Source: Dyella silvae
Lineage (GTDB): Bacteria; Pseudomonadota; Gammaproteobacteria; Xanthomonadales; Rhodanobacteraceae
Assembly: GCF_026421305.1 (NCBI RefSeq)
Contig: NZ_JAPJBQ010000004.1
Coordinates: 248,001 to 312,000 of the forward strand
Direction: 5' to 3'
DNA: 64,000 bases
Positions 1 to 8,260 of the stretch are shown piece by piece. The notes beneath the pieces were generated by a model, which was given only the letters and a program-made list of their open reading frames with translations, was not told where the DNA came from and did not search any database. Position numbers and translations under genes: made by a program. Every line of letters begins with the position of its first letter. Position 1 is the stretch's first letter.

Positions 1-1
1 G

Positions 2-328
2 GTGCTTGGCGTACTGGGCGCCATCGGTGTGCAGCTGAGTATCGGCAAGAAGGGCCTCGCGTGCTTCATCTGGAGCAGTGCGATGGTGGCCGGAACGATT
101 CTTTCCGCAGGCTTCGCGCTGTTTCCGTTCCTGCTGCCGTCGAGCATTGACCCGCGCTCCAGCCTGACCGTGTGGGACGCCTCATCCAGCAAGGGCACGC
201 TGGGAGTGATGCTTGGCGCGACGGCCGTGTTCCTGCCGATCATCATCATTTATACGAGCTGGGTGTTTCGTGTGCTGCGCGGCCGGGTGACGCTGGAGCA
301 CGTGCGCCAGTCCGGTCACATGTATTGA
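2..328 (+). CDS. cydB: Cytochrome bd ubiquinol oxidase subunit II, C-terminal part
   Basis: Truncated by the window edge; only the last roughly 108 residues are seen. CydB is the second membrane subunit of the quinol-oxidising, high-affinity bd-type terminal oxidase of the inner membrane. The visible part carries three hydrophobic stretches, the segment [12 protein letters not shown] followed by the [10 protein letters not shown] motif that is typical of the CydB periplasmic loop before the last helix, and a final helix ending in a basic tail. A cydX gene follows after 15 bp, which supports the assignment because cydABX form one operon. cydA is expected outside the window. Confidence 0.93.
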   Translation: MLGVLGAIGVQLSIGKKGLACFIWSSAMVAGTILSAGFALFPFLLPSSIDPRSSLTVWDASSSKGTLGVMLGATAVFLPIIIIYTSWVFRVLRGRVTLEHVRQSGHMY

Positions 329-343
329 GAGAGGAACGACATC

Positions 344-469
344 ATGTGGTATTTCTCCTGGATTCTCGGCCTTGGGCTGGCTTGTGCGTTCGGCATCCTC
401 AACGCGATGTGGTACGAGGTGCAGGCCACGGATGAGGCGCATCAGCGGAAGGAGCCGCGGGGGCCGTAG
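344..469 (+). CDS. cydX: Cytochrome bd oxidase small subunit CydX
   Basis: Forty-one codons, too short for most gene callers. The protein starts MWYFSWILGLGLACAFGILN and continues with MWYE, the canonical CydX signature: one hydrophobic helix beginning with MWYF(S/A)W and a conserved acidic residue after the WY pair, then a short charged tail. In the family CydX packs against CydA and stabilises the haem groups of the oxidase. It has the ribosome-binding sequence GAGAGGAAC upstream and directly follows cydB, so it is translated from the same message. No terminator with a U run follows; the next 1 kb is repeats. Confidence 0.93.
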   Translation: MWYFSWILGLGLACAFGILNAMWYEVQATDEAHQRKEPRGP

Positions 470-524
470 GGGCATTGAGATACTGCTTGGCCTCTATGCG
501 AATAGGCGCGATGTGCCCTGCTTT

Positions 525-1475
525 CAGCTCCCTCTCCCCTCCGGGGAGAGGGTTGGGGTGAGGGGCGGGTGCTCGCGGTAACGTTTCTATCTGGCGGTTT
601 TGTGTTTTGCCCTTTTGTGGCTACTCCGCACTCTGGCTCGCCTGCGGCGGGCTTCCGACGATCTGCCGATCGCCGGGTCACTTTTCTTTGCTTGCTCAAA
701 GAAAAGTAACCAAAAGAAAGAGCACCCCGCTTGGCGCTTGCCGGGCTGGTAGCCCGGCAAGTCCGTGAGGGTCGGCCGGGCTTTTCGACAGGGCATCCTG
801 CCCTGACGAAAAGGGATCGGCATCCATGCCGATCCCCCTGCGGGCCTGATCGTCCAACCCTCACCGCCGCACAGGGGCCCCTCAGATCAAAAGCAGACGG
901 CTCGTGCAGCTTCGCTGCACATCGCACTTGGCGAAGCCGTGTCCATGTTCCACGTGCAGGTAGGCCTCGATGCCCTTTGCTTTGGCTTTGGCTTTGGCCT
1001 CCGCTCTGCCCTTTGCTTCTGGCGCGCGTCGCGCGCCGCTCTGGCTCCGGCTCTGGCTTTCGCTCTTGACCTCCGGGCCCCTATGGCGCGGCGGGCGGGT
1101 GGAGGAATAGCCCGCAGGGTGGCCGGCATGGATGCCGGCCAGTTTTTCGTCAGGGCAGGAAGCCCTGTCGAAAAACCCCGTAACCCGCACGCGCACCCGA
1201 AGGGCGCGCCATCGGGGTGGCCTTTCTCTTGGTTACTTCTCTTTGGCCACGCAAAGAGAAGTGACCCGGCCTCCGGCAGGAGGTCGGAAGCCCGCCGCAG
1301 GCGAGCCAGGTCGCGGAGACCTCACACCAGAGCAAAGTCACTGGATGACCAGCCTTCGGCTGTTGTGAAGCGCTTCCAGCTTTCGCTGGGATGACGGTGA
1401 GGGGGATCAACGTCACCGCGAGCACCCACCCCTCACCCCAACCCTCTCCCCAGAGGGGAGAGGGAGCTAAAAGCG
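525..1475. repeat. Large two-layer inverted repeat filling the cydX-pepP spacer
   Basis: No gene is seen between cydX and pepP; the space is a nested inverted repeat. The outer pair is a REP-like unit with the core CCCTCTCCCC/GGGGAGAGGG followed by TTGGGGTGAGGGG (525-583, and inverted at 1412-1475). The inner pair is about 270 bp long (roughly 600-872, inverted at 1079-1345); both arms hold a GGCTCGCCTGCGGCGGGCTTCCGAC block, a GGGTCACTT..TTTGC..AAAG.GAAGTAACCAA hairpin, a TTTTCGACAGGGC..GCCCTGACGAAAA hairpin and a CCGGCATCCATGCCGG-type palindrome. The arms are diverged (about 70-80 percent by eye), so each is probably a separate insertion of a dispersed family. The centre (873-1078) holds degenerate TTTGGCTTTGG/TCTGGCTC repeats. 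Confidence 0.85.
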
Positions 1476-1524
1476 TGACCGCTTCGCACCAACGCAACCC
1501 GCATCAAAACAACGAGTAAAAAAA

Positions 1525-2874
1525 CTAGCGCCCCGAGAGCAACGCCTCAATCTCGCCCGCTTCCTTCGGCACACCATCCGTCAACACCTCATTGCCCTCG
1601 CGCGTCACCGCCACATCGTCCTCGATGCGAATACCAATGCCGCGCCACCGCTCAGGCACCGTGAAATCTCCCGGCGGCACATAGATGCCAGGCTCCACCG
1701 TCACCACCATGCCCGGTTCGAGCACACGCGGCTCGCCATCGACGCGGTAATCGCCCACATCATGTACGTCGAGGCCCAGCCAATGCCCGGTCTTCGCCGG
1801 GAAGAAGCGCTTATAGCTTCCTTCGGCGATGGCATCGTCGGCACTCCCCTTGAGCAGACCCAGCGCGCACAGACCCTCGGCAATCACCCGGACGGCCGCT
1901 TCATGTGCAGCATTAAAAGCCCGGCCGGGAAGTACCTCATCGATCGCTGCCAGCTGCGCGGCGTAAACCACTTCGTACAATGCGCGCTGTTCGCGACTGT
2001 AGCGGCCATTGATGGGGAAGGTGCGCGTAATGTCAGAGGCGTAGCAGTCCACTTCCGCGCCGGCATCGACCAGCAGCAGATCGCCGTCGCGCAATACCGC
2101 GCGATTGGCGGTGTAGTGCATCACGCAAGCGTTGGTACCACCGGCGACGATGGGCGGAAAGGCCGGTACGGCGCCACGGCTGCGCATGACGCGCAGCACT
2201 TCAGCTTCCACTTCGTACTCGTGACGGCCTGCGATGGCCGCGCGCATCGCCGCGACATGAGCATCGGCGGCGATCGATGACGACGCCTGCATCAGTTTGA
2301 GTTCGCCGCGCGACTTGTAGAGGCGCAAATCGTGCAGCAGGTGCCCCAGCGCAACGAATTCCTTGGGCACCACACCACCACCACGCAGCTGGCGCAAACG
2401 GCGCATCCAGCCGAGCAGGCGTGCGTCGAACTCGGGTTCGCGGCCAAAGTGGCAGTACACCCGCGCCCTGCCCTCAATCATGCCCGGCAGAATGTCGTCG
2501 ATGTCGTCGATGGGAAACGCATCATCCATGCCGTGCTCGCTCACGGCGCGCTCGGCGCCGATCGACTCGCCATGCCAACGCTCATGTTCCTCATCGCGTT
2601 CGCGACAGAACAGTACAGCCTCGCCATGCTTGCGCCCCGGCAGCAAGGCAAGCACAGAGTCCGGTTCGGGAAAGCCGCAGAGATAGTGCAGATCCGAGTC
2701 CTGGCGGTAAGGCCAGTTGGCGTCGGCGTTACGCACGCGCTCAGGCGAGGCGGCGATCAGCAGTACCGCGTCCTCGCCCGCCATGCGCATCAGCTGACGG
2801 CGGCGGCGGGCGTATTCCTCGGGCGAAATGCTCAATGCACGGTGTCGCTGTTGGAAGCGTTGCGGTTGGAGCAC
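1525..2874 (-). CDS. pepP: Xaa-Pro aminopeptidase (aminopeptidase P)
   Basis: Metallopeptidase of family M24 that removes N-terminal residues preceding proline; cytoplasmic. The 449-residue length fits the family. The N-terminal domain opens with the PYRQDSDLHYLCGF motif typical of PepP. The C-terminal pita-bread domain shows the expected metal ligands in VDAGAEVDCYASDITRTF (two Asp), TGHWLGLDVHDVG (His), MVVTVEPGIYV (Glu) and IRIEDDV (Glu). The residue matching E. coli His350 (MHG in FFMHGLSH) appears to be Ala here (FFPAKTGH). The start overlaps the end of the upstream ygfB-like gene by 43 bp, so the true start may lie a few codons inside. The ygfB-pepP order is that of E. coli, but no ubiH follows. 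Confidence 0.93.
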   Translation of the reverse strand: MLQPQRFQQRHRALSISPEEYARRRRQLMRMAGEDAVLLIAASPERVRNADANWPYRQDSDLHYLCGFPEPDSVLALLPGRKHGEAVLFCRERDEEHERWHGESIGAERAVSEHGMDDAFPIDDIDDILPGMIEGRARVYCHFGREPEFDARLLGWMRRLRQLRGGGVVPKEFVALGHLLHDLRLYKSRGELKLMQASSSIAADAHVAAMRAAIAGRHEYEVEAEVLRVMRSRGAVPAFPPIVAGGTNACVMHYTANRAVLRDGDLLLVDAGAEVDCYASDITRTFPINGRYSREQRALYEVVYAAQLAAIDEVLPGRAFNAAHEAAVRVIAEGLCALGLLKGSADDAIAEGSYKRFFPAKTGHWLGLDVHDVGDYRVDGEPRVLEPGMVVTVEPGIYVPPGDFTVPERWRGIGIRIEDDVAVTREGNEVLTDGVPKEAGEIEALLSGR

Positions 2875-3395
2875 TCGGCAAACAGCAGCATGGCGCCCAT
2901 GCGTACGAATTCATGCACTTCGATGAGCGAGTCTTCGTCCTCCGCCTCGTCGCCGAATTCAAATGCAGACGCGGCGATGGTGCCAAGGTCCTTGAGGATC
3001 TCGCGTGCCTCGTCGGACAGCTTGCTGTGGCTTTCGGCGCCGCCGAGGCCAAAGCCACCGAGAAAACCGCGGCACCAGTCGACCAGGGCGTCCGCACGCT
3101 CGGCCAGTGGACGGTCGTCGGCCGGCATCAGCGGTTCGAAGCCCAGCTCGGGATCGGCCAGTTCGGATTCGGTCTGCTTCACCAGGCGGTCCAGCAATGC
3201 CTTGTCACCGGCGGACGGCGTGGCCGCTTCGGCATCCATGTGCAGCGCCTCCACTACGGATTGCTTGCCGATACGGCCGCCCCCCGCGAGGAAACCGCAC
3301 AGGGAGCCATGCAGTCCGCTGGCGTCCTCTGCCAGCTGCAATCGGGCGGCCGCGGCATCCAGTTCGTCGTAGCCGATCAGCTCGTTTGCGGTCAT
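2832..3395 (-). CDS. YgfB/YecA (UPF0149) family protein
   Basis: 187 residues. The family has no agreed enzymatic function; members are all-helical cytoplasmic proteins. Family marks visible here are LHGSLCGFLAGGG near residue 30, a WCRGFLGGFGL segment near residue 110, a SDEAREILKDL segment and the acidic GDEAEDEDSLIEVHEFVRMGAMLL C-terminal block. It is encoded just before pepP and overlaps it, as ygfB does in E. coli, which implies translational coupling. It is divergent from the zapA cluster; the roughly 100 bp between (3396-3497) must hold both promoters. Confidence 0.85.
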   Translation of the reverse strand: MTANELIGYDELDAAAARLQLAEDASGLHGSLCGFLAGGGRIGKQSVVEALHMDAEAATPSAGDKALLDRLVKQTESELADPELGFEPLMPADDRPLAERADALVDWCRGFLGGFGLGGAESHSKLSDEAREILKDLGTIAASAFEFGDEAEDEDSLIEVHEFVRMGAMLLFAECSNRNASNSDTVH

Positions 3396-3497
3396 GGCCA
3401 GGCTCCTTTCAAGACAATGGCTCAGTTTAATGCACTGGTTCCCGAAACGCCCCCGAGCCTGCTGCTTTGGGCAAGCCTCCTGCTATAGTTCCGGCCC

Positions 3498-3737
3498 ATG
3501 AGCCCGCCCGAAACCGTGAAGCCAGACCCCGTCAGGCAAGAGCTTGCCGCCCTCGGCGAGCAGGTCGATCGTCTGCTCGACATGGTGCGCCGCCTCACAG
3601 AAGAGAACCGCAGCCTTCGCCATAGCCAGGAGCAACTGGCCACTGAGCGTGCCGGCTTGATGGCGCGTAATGAGCAGGCACGCAGCCGCGTTGAGGCGAT
3701 GATCCAGCGACTGAAGGCGCTTGAGAACAATGGCTGA
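3498..3737 (+). CDS. Small coiled-coil protein, TIGR02449-like
   Basis: 79 residues, almost entirely a predicted coiled coil: from about residue 15 the sequence runs as heptads rich in L, E, Q and R (LAALGEQVDRLLDMVRRL, then LRHSQEQLATERAGL). This matches the short gammaproteobacterial proteins that sit immediately before zapA and resemble ZapB-type division coiled coils. The role in cell division is inferred from location and shape. The last codons overlap the start of zapA by 8 bp, so the two are probably translated together. Confidence 0.75.
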   Translation: MSPPETVKPDPVRQELAALGEQVDRLLDMVRRLTEENRSLRHSQEQLATERAGLMARNEQARSRVEAMIQRLKALENNG

Positions 3738-4053
3738 GAACAGCGTAAGCAGCACCGCCAACGAACCGGTCGCCCTGCGCCTGGTCGACCGCGAATTCCT
3801 GATTGCCTGCGCGCCGGAAGAGCGCGAAGGCTTGCTGGAATCGGCCGCCTATCTCGACCGCAAGATGCGCGAACTTCGTGCCAACGCCAAGGCGCCCGGT
3901 TTCGACCGCCTGGCGGTGCTGGCCGCCATCAGCGTGACCCATGAGTTTCTCGCTTTGCGCAAGACGCACACTGGCAGTGACCAGGGCGTGACTGAAGGAT
4001 TGGCTTCTTTGCGACGCAAGCTTGAAGCCGCCCTCGACGCCCACATAAAATAG
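3730..4053 (+). CDS. zapA: Cell division protein ZapA
   Basis: 107 residues. ZapA is a small cytoplasmic protein that crosslinks FtsZ filaments at the division ring. The sequence shows the ZapA fold: an N-terminal beta segment PVALRLVDREFLIACAPEE, the helix LLESAAYLDRKMRELR, and then FDRLAVLAAISVTHEFLALR, followed by a coiled-coil tail. I chose the ATG at 3730 (MAENSV); an in-frame TTG at 3721 would add three residues. The gene is followed directly by the 6S RNA, the standard order in gammaproteobacteria. Confidence 0.92.
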   Translation: MAENSVSSTANEPVALRLVDREFLIACAPEEREGLLESAAYLDRKMRELRANAKAPGFDRLAVLAAISVTHEFLALRKTHTGSDQGVTEGLASLRRKLEAALDAHIK

Positions 4054-4059
4054 CCACGG

Positions 4060-4246
4060 CGTTTTCTGCGGTGTGCGCCAGCACACTCTTACATTTGCCT
4101 TGTTCCTAAATACGGCCCCGGGTCGGCTTTTCATCGGCTGTTGTGCATGTCCGCCACGTGCGGAAAGCCTTGAGGCCATGTAGCTCTCCCACCTGATCCA
4201 TCGTGGATCAAGGTCGTTTGGTGGGCAGCGGCATCGCGGTTAACGC
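4060..4246 (+). ncRNA. ssrS: 6S RNA
   Basis: Located exactly between zapA and the 5-formyl-THF cyclo-ligase gene, the standard place of ssrS. The region is non-coding and folds as a long, bulged rod: the ends pair (GGCGTT at 4058-4063 with AACGCC at 4242-4247, then CTGCGGTG with CATCGCGG), and the 3' half carries the conserved hairpin CCTGATCCATCGTGGATCAAGG, the counterpart of the E. coli CTTGAACCAAGGGTTCAAGG arm. The motif GCGGAAAGCCTTGAGG matches the conserved part around E. coli GAAGCCTTAAAAC. In the family it binds the sigma70 RNA polymerase holoenzyme by mimicking an open promoter and accumulates in stationary phase. The exact ends are estimates. Confidence 0.85.
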
Positions 4247-4262
4247 CACCTCATTCCCTTGT

Positions 4263-4288
4263 CATGCGGCGCCATCTGGCGCCGCATG
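4263..4288 (+). terminator. Perfect hairpin after 6S RNA
   Basis: An 11-bp perfect stem (CATGCGGCGCC / GGCGCCGCATG) with loop ATCT lies between the 6S RNA 3' end and the fau start. It lacks a U run, so it may act as a 3' border or processing barrier for the 6S precursor and not as a strong terminator. Confidence 0.4.
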
Positions 4289-4331
4289 TTCAGGGTCGCT
4301 CGCAGGGCCCCGTATAGCAGGAGACGCGAAC

Positions 4332-4952
4332 GTGGACGCTACCGCCCAGCGACGCGAACTACGCCGGCAACTGGCTGAACAGCGTCGCCGGCTGACGCCA
4401 CCGCAGCGCATCGCTGCCGCACAGGGCCTGCGACGCAGTCTCGAGCAGCTACCTGAATACCTTACCGATGCCCGTGTGGCCGGTTATTGGGCCTGCGACG
4501 GCGAATTGCCGCTCAATCTCATCATTCCGCCGCTGTCCACGCGGGGTCAGCAGTTTCTGCTGCCGGTCATCGGCCCCAAGCACCACTTGCGTTTCGCGCC
4601 ATGGCAGGCCGGCGAAGACGTGCAGCCGAACCGTTACGGCATCCCCGAACCGGCGGCGCCGCGCGAGTTGCTGGAGCCGTTTCAGCTTGATCTGGTACTG
4701 GTGCCATTGCTGGCCTTCGATCGCCAGGGCAACCGGCTCGGTACCGGTGGTGGGTATTACGATCGCGCCTTTGCGTTCCTCAACGACCAGGTTCGCCCCA
4801 CGGAGCCGCTGCTCGTAGGGATCGCCTATGCGTTTCAGGAGTTGCCGCAGATTGATGAGGAACCCTGGGACGTACCGCTGGATTTCATCGCTACCGACCG
4901 CGAACTGATCGATTGTCACGCCACCGGCGAGGATGGAGAAGCCCACGCATGA
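4332..4952 (+). CDS. fau: 5-formyltetrahydrofolate cyclo-ligase
   Basis: 206 residues. It converts 5-formyl-THF to 5,10-methenyl-THF with ATP (folate salvage; E. coli ygfA/fau). Visible family marks are the N-terminal basic helix RRELRRQLAEQRRRL, the PPLSTRGQQFLLPVI strand, and the nucleotide-binding loop DRQGNRLGTGGGYYDRAF near residue 135. I chose the GTG at 4332 because AGGAGA lies 8-14 bp upstream and because the longer open frame from 4203 would run back into the 6S RNA. The ssrS-fau pair is conserved and often cotranscribed. The stop overlaps the next start in an ATGA. Confidence 0.92.
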   Translation: MDATAQRRELRRQLAEQRRRLTPPQRIAAAQGLRRSLEQLPEYLTDARVAGYWACDGELPLNLIIPPLSTRGQQFLLPVIGPKHHLRFAPWQAGEDVQPNRYGIPEPAAPRELLEPFQLDLVLVPLLAFDRQGNRLGTGGGYYDRAFAFLNDQVRPTEPLLVGIAYAFQELPQIDEEPWDVPLDFIATDRELIDCHATGEDGEAHA

Positions 4953-5413
4953 GCAAGAACACGCAGTACTGGCTGATGAAGTCCGAACCGGATGCATTCT
5001 CCATCGACGACCTCAAGCGTAAAGGCCAGGAAGCCTGGGACGGCGTGCGCAACTATCAGGCGCGCAATTTCATGCGCGACGGCATGCGCGTGGGTGACAA
5101 GGTGTTCTTCTACCACTCCAATTGCGATGAGCCCGGCATCGTCGGTATCGCGGAAGTGGCCACCGACGCGTATCCGGATCCCAGCCAGTTCGACCCCAAG
5201 AGCAAATACTTCGATGCCGCCAGCTCGCGCGACAACCCGCGCTGGATGCTGGTGGACGTGAAGTTCGTGAAAAAGCTCAAACACACGATTTCGCTGAAGG
5301 CGCTGCAGGCCGAACCGGTGCTGGCCGACATGGCGCTGGTGCGCAAGGGCAACCGTTTGTCCGTGATGCCGATAGGCGCCGAGGAATGGCGCCACATCCT
5401 GACGATGGAATAA
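4949..5413 (+). CDS. EVE domain protein
   Basis: 154 residues, one EVE domain from end to end. EVE domains share the PUA-like fold with YTH and are known or proposed to bind modified bases in DNA or RNA (human THYN1 is a homologue). Family marks are YWLMKSEPDAFSIDDL at the N-terminus, WDGVRNYQARNFM, the DKVFFYHSN strand and a C-terminal MPIGAEEWRHIL. It starts inside the fau stop codon (ATGA), so the two are coupled. The substrate is not known. Confidence 0.9.
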   Translation: MSKNTQYWLMKSEPDAFSIDDLKRKGQEAWDGVRNYQARNFMRDGMRVGDKVFFYHSNCDEPGIVGIAEVATDAYPDPSQFDPKSKYFDAASSRDNPRWMLVDVKFVKKLKHTISLKALQAEPVLADMALVRKGNRLSVMPIGAEEWRHILTME

Positions 5414-5440
5414 CTCTTTCTCCCTTACTGGAACTCACCC

Positions 5441-6082
5441 ATGAGCAACGCCAACGAGAAACGCCTGGCCGGCGAAGCCGCCATCCGCTACGTCGAGGAC
5501 GGCGCCATTGTCGGCGTCGGCACCGGCTCCACCGTCGCCTACTTCATTGACGCACTGGCCGACCTGAAGGATCGCATCCAGGGCGCCGTATCGAGTTCGG
5601 AGCAGTCCACCGCGCAGCTCAAGCGCCTGGGCATTCCGGTGCTCGACCTCAACGCCACGGGCCCGCTTACGCTCTACGTGGATGGCGCCGATGAATGCGA
5701 TTCGCACAAGCGACTGATCAAGGGCGGCGGCGCTGCGCTGACGCGCGAGAAGATCGTGGCCGAAGCCAGCGAAAAGTTCGTGTGCATCATCGACTCGAGC
5801 AAGCAGGTGAACCTGCTGGGCAAATTCCCATTGCCGATCGAAGTGATTCCGATGGCGCGCAGCCTGATCGGTCGCGAAATCGTCAAGCGCGGCGGCAACC
5901 CGGTGTGGCGCGACGGCGTGGTGACCGACAACGGCAACTGGATCATCGATGTGCACGGCTGGCAGATCGCCGACCCGGTCGGGCTGGAGAACGATCTCAA
6001 CCAGATTCCCGGCATTGTTACGGTGGGTCTGTTTGCGCGCCGCCCGGCCGACGTGGTGCTGGTGGGTGACAAGGTGATGTAA
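5441..6082 (+). CDS. rpiA: Ribose-5-phosphate isomerase A
   Basis: 213 residues. It interconverts ribose 5-phosphate and ribulose 5-phosphate in the non-oxidative pentose phosphate pathway. The active-site motifs are all present: [16 protein letters not shown], the catalytic [26 protein letters not shown] region (Asp, Asp, Lys, Glu), and FPLPIEVIP. Length is normal for RpiA. It follows the EVE gene by 27 bp and ends before a strong hairpin, so it is the last gene of the zapA-ssrS-fau-EVE-rpiA string. Confidence 0.97.
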   Translation: MSNANEKRLAGEAAIRYVEDGAIVGVGTGSTVAYFIDALADLKDRIQGAVSSSEQSTAQLKRLGIPVLDLNATGPLTLYVDGADECDSHKRLIKGGGAALTREKIVAEASEKFVCIIDSSKQVNLLGKFPLPIEVIPMARSLIGREIVKRGGNPVWRDGVVTDNGNWIIDVHGWQIADPVGLENDLNQIPGIVTVGLFARRPADVVLVGDKVM

Positions 6083-6088
6083 GCCTTT

Positions 6089-6121
6089 CAACGCCCTCTG
6101 CTCGCAGGGCAGAGGGCGTTG
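6089..6121. terminator. 13-bp hairpin between convergent rpiA and MFS gene
   Basis: CAACGCCCTCTGC pairs perfectly with GCAGAGGGCGTTG across a 7-nt loop. It lies 7 bp after the rpiA stop and 13 bp before the end of the opposing MFS gene. It has no clear U run, but its position suggests bidirectional transcript ends. Confidence 0.55.
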
Positions 6122-6134
6122 CGACCACACATCA

Positions 6135-7787
6135 TCAGGTCAGGTCATCCCCGTAGGTGATCGCCTGGTAAGTGACACCCAGGGTGACGTGTGGCAGCTC
6201 AGGCCCCTTGTGCAACACCCGCACCTGATCAATCAGCGCCTTATCGGCAATCGTCATGCGGTCGAGCATGCGCAGGTGCTGAATCCAGTTCTCGACCAAC
6301 AGCACCTCTCGCCATATCTCCTCATCGCGAAGATCGCGAAACAGTCCCCAGTAGCGGCCGCCATTGCGCAAGCGCAGATGGCGCAACGAGTCGGCCAGCG
6401 CGACGAATTCCGCCGCATTCTCGGCCGGAATCACGTACTCGATCGACATCTCCACATCGCCTTGCTCATGATTGAACGCCAGCTCGGGTGACGACGGCTT
6501 GCCGCGTCTGGCTTGCGCCAACTCGCCCGCGTCGATCTGCGGAAATTGGGCGTGATAGGCCAGGAACGCCCCCGCCGCCATCACGATGGCTGCCGCAAAG
6601 ATCGCGCCGGATACGCTCATGGTGGCGGCGAGATGACCCCACAAGAACGAGCCGATGGCCAGACCTGCATAAAGTGACGTCTGGTACAACGCCAGCGCGC
6701 GCCCCTTCACCCAGTCGGGCACCAGCAATTGCACGTTGGCGTTGTACTCGGTGAGCGCGGCGATCCAGCACGCCCCCGCGACCAGCAGCGCGGGAAACAT
6801 CACGGCCAACGAGCCGCCATAAGCCAGCAGCGCCAACATCATCGCCATAGTGAACGCCGCGACGCTGATCAGCCGGCTGGAACCCATCCGCCGGCGCAAC
6901 ATCGGCACGGCCATGCTGCCAAGAATCGCGCCGACGCCAATCATGCCCAACATGTAGCCGTACAACGCCGCCGTGCCTCCGGGCCGGTCGCGCGCCACCA
7001 AGGGCAGCAAGGCCCAGATCACGCTCGCGGTGAAACCGAACAGGAAAGAGCGCCACATGGCCAGGCGCGTCACTGTCGAATTCCAGGTAAAGCGAATCGC
7101 CGCCACGACGCCTTCGCGAATACCCTCCGGTGGCAAGTGGCGCTCCGGAACATCGCGCCGCCAATGCCACAACGCCGCGATCAGGCCGATATAGCTCAGC
7201 GTGTTCAGCAGAAACACCCAGCTCGGCGCCAGCACGCTGAGCATGAGGCCGCCCAGCGCTGGCCCGATGGCGCGCGCCGCATTGAAGTTCACGCCATTGA
7301 GCAGCACCGCCGAACTCACCATGGGGCGCGGCACCTGCTCGCCTACCGCCGATTGCCAGGCGGGCACGGTGATGGCACTGCCCAGCGAGATCCACAGCAC
7401 CGCCAGTAGCAGCCAGGTCGGGTCGAGAATCCCCAGAAAGGCAAGCCCGGTGAGAAACAGGGCGCCAGCCATCTCCACCACCTGCCCCACCAGCATGATC
7501 TTTCGTTTGTCGTAGTTGTCTGCCAGCACCCCGGTGGCAATCGAGAGCAGCACCAGCGGCGCCGTCGAAGCCACCTGCACCATGGCCACCATGATCGGAC
7601 CCGCATTGGACGCGGTGATCACCCACGCCACAGCCACCGACTGTGCCCAGGTGCCGAGATTGCCAACCAGGTTGGCGGCCCAGATCTGCCGGAATACCGG
7701 CACCGTCAACGGCGCGAGTACGCCGGATTCCCGCGGCTCAGCCGGCCTGGGAGCAACATCGACCTCGGGCGTAGTGGACTGGAGCAT
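6135..7787 (-). CDS. MFS transporter of the EntS-like (MFS_3) type with C-terminal monooxygenase-like domain
   Basis: 550 residues. Residues about 25-420 are a major facilitator domain with 12 hydrophobic segments, starting with FRQIWAANLVGNLGTWAQSVAVAW and carrying the loop-2 motif GVLADNYDKRKIMLVGQ. This matches the secretion/efflux branch related to EntS. About 110 further residues form a soluble domain (VEMSIEYVIPAENAAEFV, YWGLFRD, ENWIQHLRMLDRMT) that looks like an antibiotic-biosynthesis-monooxygenase (ABM) fold; this tail is common in this branch. The substrate is unknown. The ATG at 7787 is preferred over a TTG 14 codons upstream that would add a Cys/Arg-rich, non-family start. Confidence 0.85.
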   Translation of the reverse strand: MLQSTTPEVDVAPRPAEPRESGVLAPLTVPVFRQIWAANLVGNLGTWAQSVAVAWVITASNAGPIMVAMVQVASTAPLVLLSIATGVLADNYDKRKIMLVGQVVEMAGALFLTGLAFLGILDPTWLLLAVLWISLGSAITVPAWQSAVGEQVPRPMVSSAVLLNGVNFNAARAIGPALGGLMLSVLAPSWVFLLNTLSYIGLIAALWHWRRDVPERHLPPEGIREGVVAAIRFTWNSTVTRLAMWRSFLFGFTASVIWALLPLVARDRPGGTAALYGYMLGMIGVGAILGSMAVPMLRRRMGSSRLISVAAFTMAMMLALLAYGGSLAVMFPALLVAGACWIAALTEYNANVQLLVPDWVKGRALALYQTSLYAGLAIGSFLWGHLAATMSVSGAIFAAAIVMAAGAFLAYHAQFPQIDAGELAQARRGKPSSPELAFNHEQGDVEMSIEYVIPAENAAEFVALADSLRHLRLRNGGRYWGLFRDLRDEEIWREVLLVENWIQHLRMLDRMTIADKALIDQVRVLHKGPELPHVTLGVTYQAITYGDDLT

Positions 7788-8260
7788 CAGCGGCCCACGG
7801 GCAAGCCGGCAGCACCGGCATGCTGCCAAGGGTCGGTGGTCACCTGTCCTTGGGCTGTGAATATCGATTCGTCAGGCGCCTACAACGCGGCGGCCTCCAC
7901 GCCGCCGGACGCAACGGGGTCTCTTGTATTTGTGACCAACTTGTCCTGCTGCCTGTGCGCCATTAGGCTCTTTCCCGGGGACCAGGAGCGGTAGATGGAA
8001 TGTATCGCTTGCCCGCCTGACTCCGGCGCGCCCGGCAGCAGGCGGCATCAGCATCGTGAACGCACCAGCGTATGCGCTCAACCTGCGCAGGCGTCGCTTT
8101 GTTTGCGGGTTTCGGCCCGCTCGTCTCACGCTGCGCCCTTCGTGCCTCGCTCGCAGACTCGTCTTGTCGGTGGCGGCACGCGCTTCGCACGCACTCATTT
8201 CATCGCCTGCTCAGCAGCAGGCATTCGTAAACAGTGACTCCAAACAGGAAGGGGCTCGAC
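7788..8260. other. Intergenic region between divergent MFS and GYF-domain genes
   Basis: About 470 bp. I see no credible gene, RNA or repeat. It must hold the two divergent promoters. The only clear site is the ribosome-binding sequence AGGAAGGGG just before the 8261 start. Confidence 0.5.

Noticed and set aside
470-1520. Several short frames in the cydX-pepP spacer
   Set aside because: They run through inverted repeats, are Arg/Ala-rich and have no ribosome-binding sites.
4203-4331. N-terminal extension of fau into the 6S RNA
   Set aside because: The GTG at 4332 has a good ribosome-binding site, gives the family length, and the upstream part is the 6S RNA 3' arm.
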